Positions 1 through 9,402 of a stretch of DNA of 64,000 bases are shown one piece after another. The stretch is from Saprospiraceae bacterium (GTDB lineage: Bacteria; Bacteroidota; Bacteroidia; Chitinophagales; Saprospiraceae). Every line of letters begins with the position of its first letter. Within the stretch, counting starts at the first letter, position 1. The stretch is taken from NCBI GenBank assembly GCA_029251525.1, contig JAQXDE010000066.1, positions 186,001 to 250,000 on the forward strand. Direction: 5' to 3'. The position numbers and the translations under genes are program-made. The notes beneath the pieces are model-generated. The model was not told the DNA's origin. It searched no databases and worked only from the letters and a program-made list of their open reading frames with translations.

Positions 1-1
1 A

Positions 2-1339
2 AGTGATAATTTTGGAGAAATCGTCGCTGTATTAGGAACTGGAACTCAACATCAATTTGTGAGAAATTATCTAACAACCATCGTTTCAAATTTCGAACAT
101 AAAGGTGGTTTTGAAATGGAAAAGTTACATAAGTCATGGGAAACTTCTAGTAGCCACTTTCTGCAATGGAATTTGAAATTTCAAAATGAACAAATTTTTG
201 ATGACCTCAACGAATGGGAAAGATTAGATTCCGCTGGTTACTCATTACCTTTTGATACAACTGCTGTACAAGTACAAAATGTTCTCAAAACCCAAAATGA
301 ACTAGTTACTAATCGTCTTTCTGGCTCATTTCAAGATACATATACTCTAAGAAAGGATAGTATTATGGAAATGAAAATTATGGCTGGTATACGAGGTGCT
401 TTTTGGAATGTGAAAAACAATTTCACAGGTGAAACAAATAATAATTTTTTACTTACCCCTCGTGCTCAATTACTTTATAAACCATTGAACTGGGAACGTG
501 ATATGTCTTTTCGTTTTGCAACAGGAATGTATTTTCAACCTGCCTTTTATAGAGAGATGCGGCGCTTGGACGGTACGGTAAATGTGAATTTGGAGGCACA
601 AAAATCACTACATATTTTAGGTGGATTCACTTGGGATTTTTACTCAGGAAAGCGAGATCCAAAACTATTCAGGTTTATTACAGAAATTTACTACAAGAAG
701 CTTTGGGACATGGTGATTTATGATTTAGATAATGTTCGAATTCGGTATTCTGGTGAAAATGATGCTACTGGTTATGTGGCAGGGATTGACTTAAGAGTTA
801 ATGGTGAATTTGTTCCTGGAGCAGAATCTTGGGTTAATATTTCTTTCCTCCGAGCTCGAGAAAGTATAACAGATGTGCAGCATTTAAGTCGTGGAATTGG
901 TGATACAATAGATACTGAAATAAGTACAGTTAGACGACCTACAGATCGATTTATGAATTTGAATGTTTTTTTTCAAGATTATTTACCGAAGAATGAAAAT
1001 TTTAAAATGCATTTAAATTTATCGGTAGGAACAGGCTTACCGTTTGGGCTTAAAGAGAACAATAGAGTTCGTAGGAATCAATTTGAATTTGCGGCATATC
1101 ATAGAGTTGATATTGGTTTTGCCTATCAACTTTGGGATAAAGAAAGGCGGACCCGTAAGCCAAAACATCCGCTTCGATTCGCACGAAATGCTTGGTTAAG
1201 CTTGGAAGTTTTCAATCTTTTAGAAATTGCCAATACAGCATCGAATACGTGGATAAAAACAATTTATAACACACAATATGCCATCCCAAATAACTTAACT
1301 TCTCGTCGGGTTAACCTACGATTGAAAATGGATTTTTAG
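2..1339 (+). CDS. TonB-dependent outer-membrane receptor, C-terminal part (truncated by window edge)
   Basis: The reading frame is open from base 2, so the gene begins upstream of the window and only about 445 C-terminal residues are visible. They show alternating short hydrophobic strands, aromatic residues and turns typical of an outer-membrane beta-barrel, and the protein ends in LRLKMDF, a terminal aromatic residue as in Bam-recognised barrels. Stretches such as the GFTWDFYSGKRDPK and WLSLEVFNLLEIANTAS segments resemble the last strands of TonB-dependent receptors of Bacteroidota, where the final lines describe the barrel closure. The plug domain and any carboxypeptidase-like N-terminal domain lie outside. 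The ligand cannot be predicted from this part. The next gene follows after 21 bases and may be cotranscribed. Confidence 0.75.
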   Translation, partial: SDNFGEIVAVLGTGTQHQFVRNYLTTIVSNFEHKGGFEMEKLHKSWETSSSHFLQWNLKFQNEQIFDDLNEWERLDSAGYSLPFDTTAVQVQNVLKTQNELVTNRLSGSFQDTYTLRKDSIMEMKIMAGIRGAFWNVKNNFTGETNNNFLLTPRAQLLYKPLNWERDMSFRFATGMYFQPAFYREMRRLDGTVNVNLEAQKSLHILGGFTWDFYSGKRDPKLFRFITEIYYKKLWDMVIYDLDNVRIRYSGENDATGYVAGIDLRVNGEFVPGAESWVNISFLRARESITDVQHLSRGIGDTIDTEISTVRRPTDRFMNLNVFFQDYLPKNENFKMHLNLSVGTGLPFGLKENNRVRRNQFEFAAYHRVDIGFAYQLWDKERRTRKPKHPLRFARNAWLSLEVFNLLEIANTASNTWIKTIYNTQYAIPNNLTSRRVNLRLKMDF

Positions 1340-1360
1340 AATAACAATTTTAATAAAATC

Positions 1361-2026
1361 ATGTCAAATAAACCCCTCGTTACAGATTTTGAAAAAATCA
1401 CTTTACTTGGATTGGTTTTTTTATTTGGATATGGTATTTACAAAAATGGTGGTACGTTGATGTACAAAAGATCTGAGGAAACAACAATCATTGATGGTGA
1501 AAGTTCGGTAAATATTTATCGGGAATTAGATGAGAATGAAATGGATTTCAATCGGAATATAAAAGGTTTCGATGAATCATATAAAATGAGAAAGAAGAGA
1601 TTAAATACAGCCTATATTTTAAATAGGCTCGCTCAAACCTATTCTGATGGAAAAGAGGAGACTAAACGTCAAATGAAAGAGATGGGACTTACTGAGGATG
1701 AAATGAATTATTATAATAATGTCAGAAAAGAAAATAATCATTCAGACCATATACAAGATGCTAAAGAATGGTATAATGTTCTAAAGACCTCAGCGAGTAC
1801 TTATGAAAAATTTAAATCAATCGTTGATGATTTTAATAAAAGAACTAGTGGAACGAATAATGAAAATCTATTGCTTAAGGACGAAAGTAATTTAAATGAT
1901 TTTTATAGAAATCTTGAATCGGCATTTGGGATTTCAGAAACTGAGGCTAAAATGTTTTCTTTTTTAGGCAAAAAAAAGGTGAGTGACTGGGTAAAGTTCA
2001 TAGAGGAGAGTGAGAGAGGAAATTAA
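1361..2026 (+). CDS. Hypothetical protein with one N-terminal membrane segment
   Basis: A 221-residue protein that I do not recognise. Residues about 11-30 (ITLLGLVFLFGYGIY and flanks) form one probable membrane anchor. The rest is charged, rich in Lys, Glu, Asn and Asp, and probably helical, with no cysteine pairs or catalytic motif that I can see. It follows the outer-membrane receptor after 21 bases on the same strand, so it is probably the last gene of that transcription unit. The real ATG is preceded by an A/T-rich stretch without a Shine-Dalgarno sequence, as usual in this phylum. No function is proposed. Confidence 0.6.
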   Translation: MSNKPLVTDFEKITLLGLVFLFGYGIYKNGGTLMYKRSEETTIIDGESSVNIYRELDENEMDFNRNIKGFDESYKMRKKRLNTAYILNRLAQTYSDGKEETKRQMKEMGLTEDEMNYYNNVRKENNHSDHIQDAKEWYNVLKTSASTYEKFKSIVDDFNKRTSGTNNENLLLKDESNLNDFYRNLESAFGISETEAKMFSFLGKKKVSDWVKFIEESERGN

Positions 2027-2092
2027 TGTACAAAATTTTTACTGTTTAAAGGCCAATTTTTTTTTGATTTATCAGAAAGAAGATAAACAAAA

Positions 2093-2121
2093 AAAGCTCC
2101 CAAGTAAGACCTGGGAGCTTT
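2093..2121 (-). terminator. Rho-independent terminator of the sigma/anti-sigma unit
   Basis: A perfect 10-bp stem, AAAGCTCCCA (2093-2102) paired with TGGGAGCTTT (2112-2121), encloses a 9-base loop. Read on the minus strand the stem runs into a T tract, so it terminates the gene that ends at 2148. It may also weakly stop the plus-strand gene ending at 2026. Confidence 0.85.
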
Positions 2122-2147
2122 AAAACAAATTAGTATTCAGGTTAAAA

Positions 2148-3890
2148 TTACATTTCTTTAAATTGCAAAACCTTTCTCACATCTTCTTCCGACTTTAATG
2201 CATCTGGTTCTACTTTCAGCCTAAAGGTATGATTACCACCTTTTTTCTGATTTATTTTCTTAAACTCTTCTTGGCGGAAGATGGCGATTTGGTTATCTTT
2301 TGTTACCATCCACATCAAGTTATCTGATTTTTGGTCGAAATTTATTTTAGCTCCATCTTTTGCATAGATTCGAACTATTGTATTTCTGTTTTTGTTTACT
2401 AAATAGGCAATCTCATCAGTCACTTCAGCATTTTTATCCAATTCGAAATTACCTTCAATTTCTAAATCGTCGGGATGAATTGGTCGGTCACAGTTCCAAA
2501 TTCCAAATTCATTTGCAACAAATCGATTAATAATTTTCTTACGAACTATTTGATTCAGGGAAGGATCGTTTTGATTTTTTATTCTCCAGTTTTCAATGGT
2601 TCTTACAAATTCTTTTTTTGAGGCTTCTTTTAGTGAATAATATTTTTCAATAATTGAATTTCGGTTTTTTTCTAAAGTTAACTCTCTGTCTTTTAGTTTG
2701 TTACGATAAATTTCCATGGAAGTATCATAAAGGGACATCGCCTTTGAAAATTCATTTCCACTCAAGGCTGGTGTAACAAGTATATATTCTTTACGATCTC
2801 CATTGATCAGTGTTAACTCAAAATCTGGCCCATTATCAATTGGTTTTAAATCCATACTTTCCCATTCCAATTTAAAAGCGTTGGTATTGATTTCAGGGCT
2901 ATTTGGGGAAATATGCCAGATTATATTTTGATATTTTTCGCCTAAGTTTTTGACAACAGGAGATGCGTTATCTGAAATGTCTAGATCAAAAGAGAAATGA
3001 TCTTTGTTAGCTCTAACTGGTCGGACCGGTTTGGTTGGGATCTCTATAGTTGCTTCTAATACAGCAATTTCATTAACTTCCAGAATAGATGTTTTTGAAA
3101 GATAAGTTTGATAATTGGTTCTCAGGTTCCTCAATTCCTCATTTTCGAAACCTTCATTATCTAACTCGTCGATAATTTGAATATTATCAACATTTTGATA
3201 TTCCCAATTTCGAGAAGAAGCACTTAGTTTATAAATATTATACTTCGGACTCATGTTTAATCGAGGCATATTGATGTATGAAATTAATTCAACTTTGATT
3301 TCTTTTCCTGGATCCATTTTTAATTGTTGACCATTTTGTTCAGCATAAATCTCAACCATACCTGCGCTTTCCAAAACATATTTAACACCTGCGGAGTCAT
3401 AAGTCATTGGAATTCCAGAGAGGAAAAAATCAACATAGTCATGCATTTCTCTATACTTAATATCTACATCTCCTTCTACTAGCTTTCCATCAGGATTTCT
3501 AAAAGCTGCAGCCGGGATAATTAATTTTGAACCATTATTATTTTCATAAATGCCACCTTCGTTAGCATTTATTTTTCCACTTACAAAGGTTGGTTTGAGA
3601 TCATTCAAAGGTGGATTAATAAAAGGTTGTTTAGCAAAAAATTGCTTTTCATCCATTCCTTTTTCTCTTTGCAATAGACCATTAACCATAGCTGCCAGGA
3701 GGAAAACCGCAGCAGCAGTAGCAACATATCTCAACCAGATTACTCGTGGTTTACGTTCTGATTTAACTTCCTCAGGTAAAGGAGTTTCTTTGAACTTAGC
3801 AAGAAGCGCATCAAAATCTTGATATTTTGCGATTTCCTCTTTACTTAGTTGAGGTGGATTAATTTTAATATTGTATAAGTCTTTTTTCAT
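2148..3890 (-). CDS. Large membrane protein downstream of an ECF sigma factor, probable anti-sigma factor
   Basis: About 580 residues. I chose the ATG at 3890 (MKKDLYNIKINPP) rather than the longer TTG-initiated frame from 3926, which would overlap the end of the sigma gene. Residues about 1-50 are cytoplasmic and charged, about 50-74 (YVATAAAVFLLAAMVNGLL) form one membrane helix, and about 500 residues follow outside the inner membrane. The first outer part (IIPAAAFRNPDGKLVEGD and following) looks like a beta-sandwich found in Bacteroidota proteins of unknown role. Topology and position immediately after an ECF sigma gene suggest an anti-sigma factor that binds the sigma with its short N-terminus and senses with the periplasmic part. 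That is inference: I see no clear zinc-binding anti-sigma motif. Confidence 0.6.
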   Translation of the reverse strand: MKKDLYNIKINPPQLSKEEIAKYQDFDALLAKFKETPLPEEVKSERKPRVIWLRYVATAAAVFLLAAMVNGLLQREKGMDEKQFFAKQPFINPPLNDLKPTFVSGKINANEGGIYENNNGSKLIIPAAAFRNPDGKLVEGDVDIKYREMHDYVDFFLSGIPMTYDSAGVKYVLESAGMVEIYAEQNGQQLKMDPGKEIKVELISYINMPRLNMSPKYNIYKLSASSRNWEYQNVDNIQIIDELDNEGFENEELRNLRTNYQTYLSKTSILEVNEIAVLEATIEIPTKPVRPVRANKDHFSFDLDISDNASPVVKNLGEKYQNIIWHISPNSPEINTNAFKLEWESMDLKPIDNGPDFELTLINGDRKEYILVTPALSGNEFSKAMSLYDTSMEIYRNKLKDRELTLEKNRNSIIEKYYSLKEASKKEFVRTIENWRIKNQNDPSLNQIVRKKIINRFVANEFGIWNCDRPIHPDDLEIEGNFELDKNAEVTDEIAYLVNKNRNTIVRIYAKDGAKINFDQKSDNLMWMVTKDNQIAIFRQEEFKKINQKKGGNHTFRLKVEPDALKSEEDVRKVLQFKEM

Positions 3891-3922
3891 AGAATTTTTT
3901 TTTGAATAATTGATTGAAAAAA

Positions 3923-4546
3923 TCAACTATTCTTTTTCATTATTTTTTTCATTTTCTCAAGGATTCGGTATGTTTTTACCTTTGCATTACTCTCGGTAAT
4001 ACTTAGTATTTGAGCGATTTCTTTAAATGGCCTTTCTTCAAAAAAACGCATTTCAATCATCACCATATCTGATTCTTTTAATTGTTGTAATGCCCCGAGC
4101 ATTGACTGTCTTATTTTTTCAAAATCACCTTCTTCACTCACTTCATCAATCAAATCAGAAAAAGTATGTTCCTCTACAGTTACCACTCGGTTTTTTTGAG
4201 TATTTCTGAAATACTGGGCTACTTCGTTGCTTGCTACTCTATATAACCAAGCGGAAAAAGGAACACCCTTGTATTCATAGGTACCTATTTTCTGGATGGC
4301 TTTTAAGAAAACTTGAGAGCAAATATCATTTGCTATATTTTCATCTCCAGTCCGCTTGAATATGAAACGGAAAATTTGGTTAAAGTAACGGTCATACAAA
4401 GGCCTAAAATAGGCTGGATTTTGTTGAGCCGCTTGAACTTCTAGCCATTCCGCTTGCATAGCTTCTTGAGAAATAGTCTTATTACTACTTTGCATTCGAG
4501 CTGTATTTTTTGCAAGGGTACGACTTATTTGTAAATTTGAAAACAT
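3923..4546 (-). CDS. RNA polymerase ECF-family sigma-70 factor
   Basis: 207 residues. Region 2 is clear at about 50-115, with YFNQIFRFIFKRTGDENIA and the -10 recognition part SAWLYRVASNEVAQYFR. Region 4 follows at about 150-205, with MRFFEERPFKEIAQILSITE and NAKVKTYRILEKMKK forming the helix-turn-helix that contacts the -35 region. The first 30 residues are not conserved in such factors, so the true start could be an internal Met (MQSSN or MQAEW). The product should redirect RNA polymerase to a small regulon. The gene ends 32 bases before the start of the anti-sigma-like gene on the same strand, so the two are very probably one unit ending at the terminator near 2100. Confidence 0.92.
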   Translation of the reverse strand: MFSNLQISRTLAKNTARMQSSNKTISQEAMQAEWLEVQAAQQNPAYFRPLYDRYFNQIFRFIFKRTGDENIANDICSQVFLKAIQKIGTYEYKGVPFSAWLYRVASNEVAQYFRNTQKNRVVTVEEHTFSDLIDEVSEEGDFEKIRQSMLGALQQLKESDMVMIEMRFFEERPFKEIAQILSITESNAKVKTYRILEKMKKIMKKNS

Positions 4547-4824
4547 TTATACATTAAATTTTTTTCAATAATTAATCGTTCCTTTTTCGAAAAATCCCTT
4601 TTTTATTGGGAGCAAAGAGACAATTTGGAAAAAAAAATTGAATAGCTAACTCGATAAATAATAACTAACAGCTGGATGGAAATTCTGTTTTTTTTGTAAA
4701 AATGAACGTGCTGAGAAACTACTTGGGTGCCAGTTTAGGTCGCTACAAATACATAATGTAAAGAATTTAAAAAGTAACAGATAAAATATATATTTAACTT
4801 AACCTTAAAGCCATTTATTGAAAA

Positions 4825-5514
4825 ATGAAAATTAGTGTAATTATTCCAACCTTTAATGAAGCTGAAAGTATTGGCTCTCTAATATTGTATTTATTGAAAA
4901 ATGCCAATGAAGATTTAATAGAATTGATTGTCGTTGATGGTGGAAGTAATGATGGTACTATACGCATCGCAAAAGCTTGTGGTGCAAAAGTTATTGTTGG
5001 TACTTCAAAAGGTCGATCTTCTCAAATGAATGAGGGGGTTATTAACTCCTCGGGTGAAATATTATATTTTGTTCATGCTGATACTATTCCTCCTGTTAGT
5101 TTTATGGCTGACATTAAAAATGCAGTTGAAGAGGGTTTTCCAATGGGGTGCTATCGTTTTAAGTTTAATTCCAAAAGAAAGTTATTAAAATTTAATTCAT
5201 TCATGACTCGATTTGATAAATTGTATTGCCGTGGAGGAGATCAAACATTATTTGTTACGAAAAAGGTATTTGAAGATTTAGATGGATACCGAAACGATTA
5301 TAAAATTATGGAGGAATACGATTTTATTACTCGAGCAAGAAAAAAATACAAATTTATGATCATTTCAAAAGAAGTCATCGTTTCAGCTCGAAAGTATGAA
5401 AATCGTAGTTGGTTTCGAGTTATGATTGCCAATACAATTACCTTTCAAATGTTCAAATTTGGAGCGTCACAAGATGCCTTAATAAAAACATATCAAAAGG
5501 TTTTGGGAAATTAA
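4825..5514 (+). CDS. Family 2 glycosyltransferase, TIGR04283-like
   Basis: 229 residues with a GT-A fold: the N-terminus SVIIPTFNEAESIGSLI, the nucleotide-binding VVDGGSNDGT, and a metal-binding HAD in ILYFVHADTIPP replacing the usual DxD. The short length, the RSSQMNEG segment, and MGCYRFKF followed by RGGDQTLFVTKKVF fit the group annotated as rSAM/selenodomain-associated transferase 2. The donor and acceptor are unknown. I see no membrane segment, so it is probably cytoplasmic. It stands alone between the divergent sigma gene and a stretch of decayed DNA. The ATG at 4825 begins directly at the conserved first beta strand. Confidence 0.88.
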   Translation: MKISVIIPTFNEAESIGSLILYLLKNANEDLIELIVVDGGSNDGTIRIAKACGAKVIVGTSKGRSSQMNEGVINSSGEILYFVHADTIPPVSFMADIKNAVEEGFPMGCYRFKFNSKRKLLKFNSFMTRFDKLYCRGGDQTLFVTKKVFEDLDGYRNDYKIMEEYDFITRARKKYKFMIISKEVIVSARKYENRSWFRVMIANTITFQMFKFGASQDALIKTYQKVLGN

Positions 5515-5550
5515 ATTTAAATTTTTTGTAGAACATGTTGCATAATTTAA

Positions 5551-6120
5551 AAAATCCCATTTGATAATATATGGAATCAATTAATTTCTATTACATCATA
5601 CTTACATAAAGATAAACTAGACTCAGTTCATCATATTAATCAATTGGGCATCTCAAATAATAATCTGACGATTACCTTTCCTTGCAATAAAGAAGAACCC
5701 CGATAAAATAATTCATAAAAAAAACTGGAAATTTTTTGAATTGAGTAATTCAGAATGATGACAATAATTTAATGGGAGCAATTGGTCTAATGGGAGTAGC
5801 ATCTTTTAGAAATCTTTATCAAGATGTATTTAATTAGTTGGATTAGTAAAGATTTCAGGAGTAATGGATTGATATTAAAAATTATAAAAAAAAATCTTGT
5901 TTAAATGAAAAAGGACTGGTAAAATATGAGGTAGATTTATTTTCTCATAACCTAGCTTTAATGAGGGTATAAGGAAAGTCTAATTTTGAACGATAAGGAT
6001 ATATAGAGATAGGTTACTAGAAAGATGGAAAATATTTTGATAGTGGTCTCTATGGAAAACTAAGCGTATTGATAAATCCAAAATAGTCAATTGTTACCTG
6101 TGAAAAAAAAACATCATTTT
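5551..6120 (+). pseudogene. Probable decayed protein-coding gene in the 5515-6258 gap
   Basis: This 744-base stretch has no intact gene, but several segments translate into protein-like text broken by stops and frame changes. 5551-5706 is open for 51 codons (KIPFDNIWNQLISITSYLHK and onward). A second piece near 5721-5758 reads NWKFFELSNSE. A third in another frame (5748-5839) reads DDNNLMGAIGLMGVASF. Further on, one frame gives YEVDLFSHNLALM and, across stop codons, KDGKYFDSGLYGKLSVLINP ending near 6091. I infer a single gene of about 190 codons with several frameshifts and nonsense mutations. I do not recognise its family. Confidence 0.45.
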
Positions 6121-6258
6121 ACTGAAACATTAACTACAGATCTTACGCATAAGGTTTATTGCTTTCTATCTCAATTCGATTAAGAAGATTGAGGGAGTAG
6201 AGATAAATTTAGTTGTTTTCAAAATTTTATTTTCCAAATTATATAACTATATATAATT

Positions 6259-9129
6259 ATGCTAAGGTCAATATTAATACTTGTTTCACTTGCTTTTCTC
6301 TCGTCTTGTTTTCATAGACAGGAAAATATTGTAGTACAAAATACCCCTTTCTTAAATGTTGATCAGACTAGAGCTGATTCTATTTTAAGACGATTGACGC
6401 TTGAAGAAAAAATTGGACAACTTATTATTTTAAAGACAGATTTTAAAGATGAGAATATAAAAGAGTCTATCTATAAATGGAATAGAACCGGGGTGTTAGG
6501 TGGTGTAATTTTGGAAAATTTAAAAGTGTTGGAATATGTCGATATTTTAGATTCACTTAATACAATTAGTAAAATTCCTTTATTAAATGGAACAGAAGAG
6601 GTTGTGTTGTTAAATAATCAATTTTCAGATGTAGTTCAATTTCCATTAGCCCCAAGTATGGGGGCTGTTCAAAATGATACCATTCAAAGAGAAATAGAAA
6701 AATTATATTTGAGACAATGTAAAAAGTTAGGTATCAATTTTTGTATATCCCCTTCCGCTAATCGCATTTTTTTAAATGAAAAAATATATCCTTCCCATGT
6801 TTTTGAAAATGATCAAATTACACAATTAGCTAGGGCAAATCGTGTTTTACGAAATTTGCAGAGAGAAAATATCATTTCTTTGGGAAATACCTTTTCGGAA
6901 TTTCATCAACTTGAAGATGATACAACTAAATTGATGGATGCGTTGCTGTTACGGCAAAAAGAAATAGTGAGAGCAGGAGTTTCAGGATTTAAAATTGATG
7001 ATCGAATTTTTGAAAAAGATAGTTTATATCAACTAGAGTCTTTCTTTTTGAAAAAGTATTTAAAAGAAAAAATGGAATTCGATGGGTTAATAGTTGCTGA
7101 AATTTCAGAACAAGCAACGATTGACGAATTGATTCATTCTGGAACCGATATCTTTGTTGTACAAGATTCGGTAAAAAAAGTTTTTGATTATTTAGTAGAA
7201 TTTGTTCGAACCGGATTGATAGCGGAAAAAGTGATTAATGATAAGGTACGTAAAGTTTTGTTGGCAAAAACGTATGCAGGATTGGATAAAAAACCAACTA
7301 ACCTTGTAATAAAAAATGTGTTGGCCGTTTTAAAAAATGAATACTTTGACTTTCAAGCACGACAACTTTTTGAGGAGTCAATCACCTTAGCTCAAAATTA
7401 TAACAATTTACTTCCGTATACCAAAACATATAAAAGAGATTTTAAAATCATTAATGTTGGTAAAGGGAGACTAAAGGTGTTCAAAGAATATTTTTCTAAA
7501 TATGCGAACTACCTAAATTATAATCATCCTCCTGATGATCAAGGAAAGATTAAACCAATAAAAAAAGTATTCCATAAGTATTCTACTGTGATTGTAGTCA
7601 TAGATAATATTGATTTGGATACTTTTCAACAAAAGGATTTTGTAAAGTCTATTAATGAACTATCTCAATCCTCTAAATTGACAGTTGTCAATTATGGCAA
7701 CCCACTCAATTTACAATACCTCGATACCACACTTTCAATTATTCAAGTTTTTGAAAAAAACAATATTACTGAGTCCTTAGTTACTCAATTATTATTTGGA
7801 GGTATAGCTGCTAATGGAAAACTTCAAATTGGTTTGACATCTAACCTTTTTTTTGGGAAGTCAATTCAAACTCCAATAACGCGCTTGAAATATACTGTTC
7901 CTGAGGAGGTAGGGATCGCTCCCGAAAAATTGGTGGGGATCGATGCAATTATTCAATCTGCGATTTCGAAAAAGGCAACTCCAGGAGCGCAAATTATGGT
8001 AGTGAAAAATGGGAAGGTAATTTTCGACCAAGTTTTTGGACACCATACTTATCGAAAAAGAAATAAAATTCGAAAATCAGACTTATATGATTTAGCATCA
8101 ATTACAAAAGTTTCTGCTACTTCAATAGCAGCGATGAAATTGTTCGAGGAAAAGGAATTCAAATTATCAGATCGGTTAAAGTCTCATTTGGAGTTGGATA
8201 ATGAATCGACTATTGGACAAGTTACTTTTAAGCAGTTATTAACTCATTCTTCTGGCCTGCAAGCAAATATGCCAATTGCAAAATATTTCAATAACAAAGA
8301 TTCCATTATTGATGATTGTAATCAGTTCTTTTGTTCAAGTGAAAATGAGGAGTATTCAATCCGTATAGCTGATAATATGTTTTTTAATCAAAAGTGGATT
8401 GATTCTATTTGGTTCAAAATAGATCATTTAAAAGTAAGGAAAAGAGGTGATTATAAATATAGTGATGTGAATTTTAATTTGATTCAGCGTGTGTTAGAAA
8501 AAAAAATTAATCAACCGATAAATAAATTTTTGGAAAATAATTTTTACAAATCACTAAATTTAAGACGAACTGCTTTCTGTCCTTTAGAAAAATTCAAATC
8601 AAAATATATCGTTCCTACCGAGAAAGATAATCGGTGGAGACGACAACTTTTGAGAGGATATGTTCATGATGAATCAGCAAGTTTGTTAGGGGGAGTAGCT
8701 GGAAGTGCTGGACTTTTTTCTAATGCAAACGACCTAGGAGTTATGTTTCAAATGTTACTCAATGGGGGAACATACGGTGAGCAAAAGTATCTAAATCCGA
8801 AAACTATTCAGAAATTTACTTCGGCTAATTATGGGAATCATCGTGGTTTAGGATTTGCGGTAAAGGGCAGGAGAGGTTCAAATTCATTATCGTCTTTAGC
8901 ATCAAGAAAAACATTTGGGCATACTGGTTTTTCTGGAACTTGTGTTTGGGTGGATCCTGAAAATGATTTGATTTTTATTTTTCTCTCTAATAGAATTCAC
9001 CCAAAAAAAACAAATGCTAAATTGTATCGCAACCAAATTCGACGACGGATTCATGATGTGATTTATAGATCGTTAAATACTTACAAAAAAGTAAACAAAG
9101 TGAAGGAGAGAGTATTTGTGAGTTTGTAA
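6259..9129 (+). CDS. Lipoprotein: degenerate GH3 domain fused to a class C-type serine beta-lactamase/esterase domain
   Basis: 956 residues. The N-terminus LILVSLAFLSSC is a lipoprotein signal with Cys at about 17. Residues about 38-350 align by eye with the GH3 N-terminal domain (LTLEEKIGQL, LGGVIL, RQCKKLGINFCISPSANR), but the catalytic signatures are gone: KHFPGHG is replaced by GNTFSEFH, and the segment that should carry the nucleophile Asp (SDA or TDA) reads VAEIS with Glu281. A linker domain follows to about 540. Residues about 560-940 form a serine hydrolase with SITK (Ser614, Lys617), YSD (734-736) and HTG (888-890), all intact. Such fusions are known in Bacteroidota, linked to cell-wall sugar processing. 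Here probably only the serine hydrolase half is active, on an unknown periplasmic or surface substrate. Confidence 0.88.
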   Translation: MLRSILILVSLAFLSSCFHRQENIVVQNTPFLNVDQTRADSILRRLTLEEKIGQLIILKTDFKDENIKESIYKWNRTGVLGGVILENLKVLEYVDILDSLNTISKIPLLNGTEEVVLLNNQFSDVVQFPLAPSMGAVQNDTIQREIEKLYLRQCKKLGINFCISPSANRIFLNEKIYPSHVFENDQITQLARANRVLRNLQRENIISLGNTFSEFHQLEDDTTKLMDALLLRQKEIVRAGVSGFKIDDRIFEKDSLYQLESFFLKKYLKEKMEFDGLIVAEISEQATIDELIHSGTDIFVVQDSVKKVFDYLVEFVRTGLIAEKVINDKVRKVLLAKTYAGLDKKPTNLVIKNVLAVLKNEYFDFQARQLFEESITLAQNYNNLLPYTKTYKRDFKIINVGKGRLKVFKEYFSKYANYLNYNHPPDDQGKIKPIKKVFHKYSTVIVVIDNIDLDTFQQKDFVKSINELSQSSKLTVVNYGNPLNLQYLDTTLSIIQVFEKNNITESLVTQLLFGGIAANGKLQIGLTSNLFFGKSIQTPITRLKYTVPEEVGIAPEKLVGIDAIIQSAISKKATPGAQIMVVKNGKVIFDQVFGHHTYRKRNKIRKSDLYDLASITKVSATSIAAMKLFEEKEFKLSDRLKSHLELDNESTIGQVTFKQLLTHSSGLQANMPIAKYFNNKDSIIDDCNQFFCSSENEEYSIRIADNMFFNQKWIDSIWFKIDHLKVRKRGDYKYSDVNFNLIQRVLEKKINQPINKFLENNFYKSLNLRRTAFCPLEKFKSKYIVPTEKDNRWRRQLLRGYVHDESASLLGGVAGSAGLFSNANDLGVMFQMLLNGGTYGEQKYLNPKTIQKFTSANYGNHRGLGFAVKGRRGSNSLSSLASRKTFGHTGFSGTCVWVDPENDLIFIFLSNRIHPKKTNAKLYRNQIRRRIHDVIYRSLNTYKKVNKVKERVFVSL

Positions 9130-9281
9130 AAATAAGATATTACTCAAATGACTTCAATAGAGTTATATTAAAATCATCAAGAGAAAATTCATAAACAGGA
9201 AGAATAACCAAATCCAATATGCTCAATTCAGTTGAATGCTATGATTATCATATTGAATAAATATCACTTCTTTTGTCTTTG

Positions 9282-9289
9282 TACTTTTG
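9282..9289 (+). promoter_or_regulatory. Possible -7 promoter box (TACTTTTG)
   Basis: Matches the Bacteroidota -7 consensus TAnnTTTG, 113 bases upstream of the next start codon at 9403. A -33 TTG at the proper distance is not evident. Chance matches occur about once per kilobase in DNA this AT-rich, so this is only a candidate. Confidence 0.3.
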
Positions 9290-9402
9290 TAAATTTAATT
9301 AATCAAGAAGCCTCTTCAACAAGCTGTACTAGTCGAATTAAACTAATTTCTTTTAATAATTAATTTAATCATCTCTATCAAATAATCATAAATCAATTTA
9401 AA

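Noticed and set aside
3550-3822. A 90-residue plus-strand frame opposite the anti-sigma-like gene
   Set aside because: It is antisense to a well-supported coding sequence and shows no family match that I recognise.
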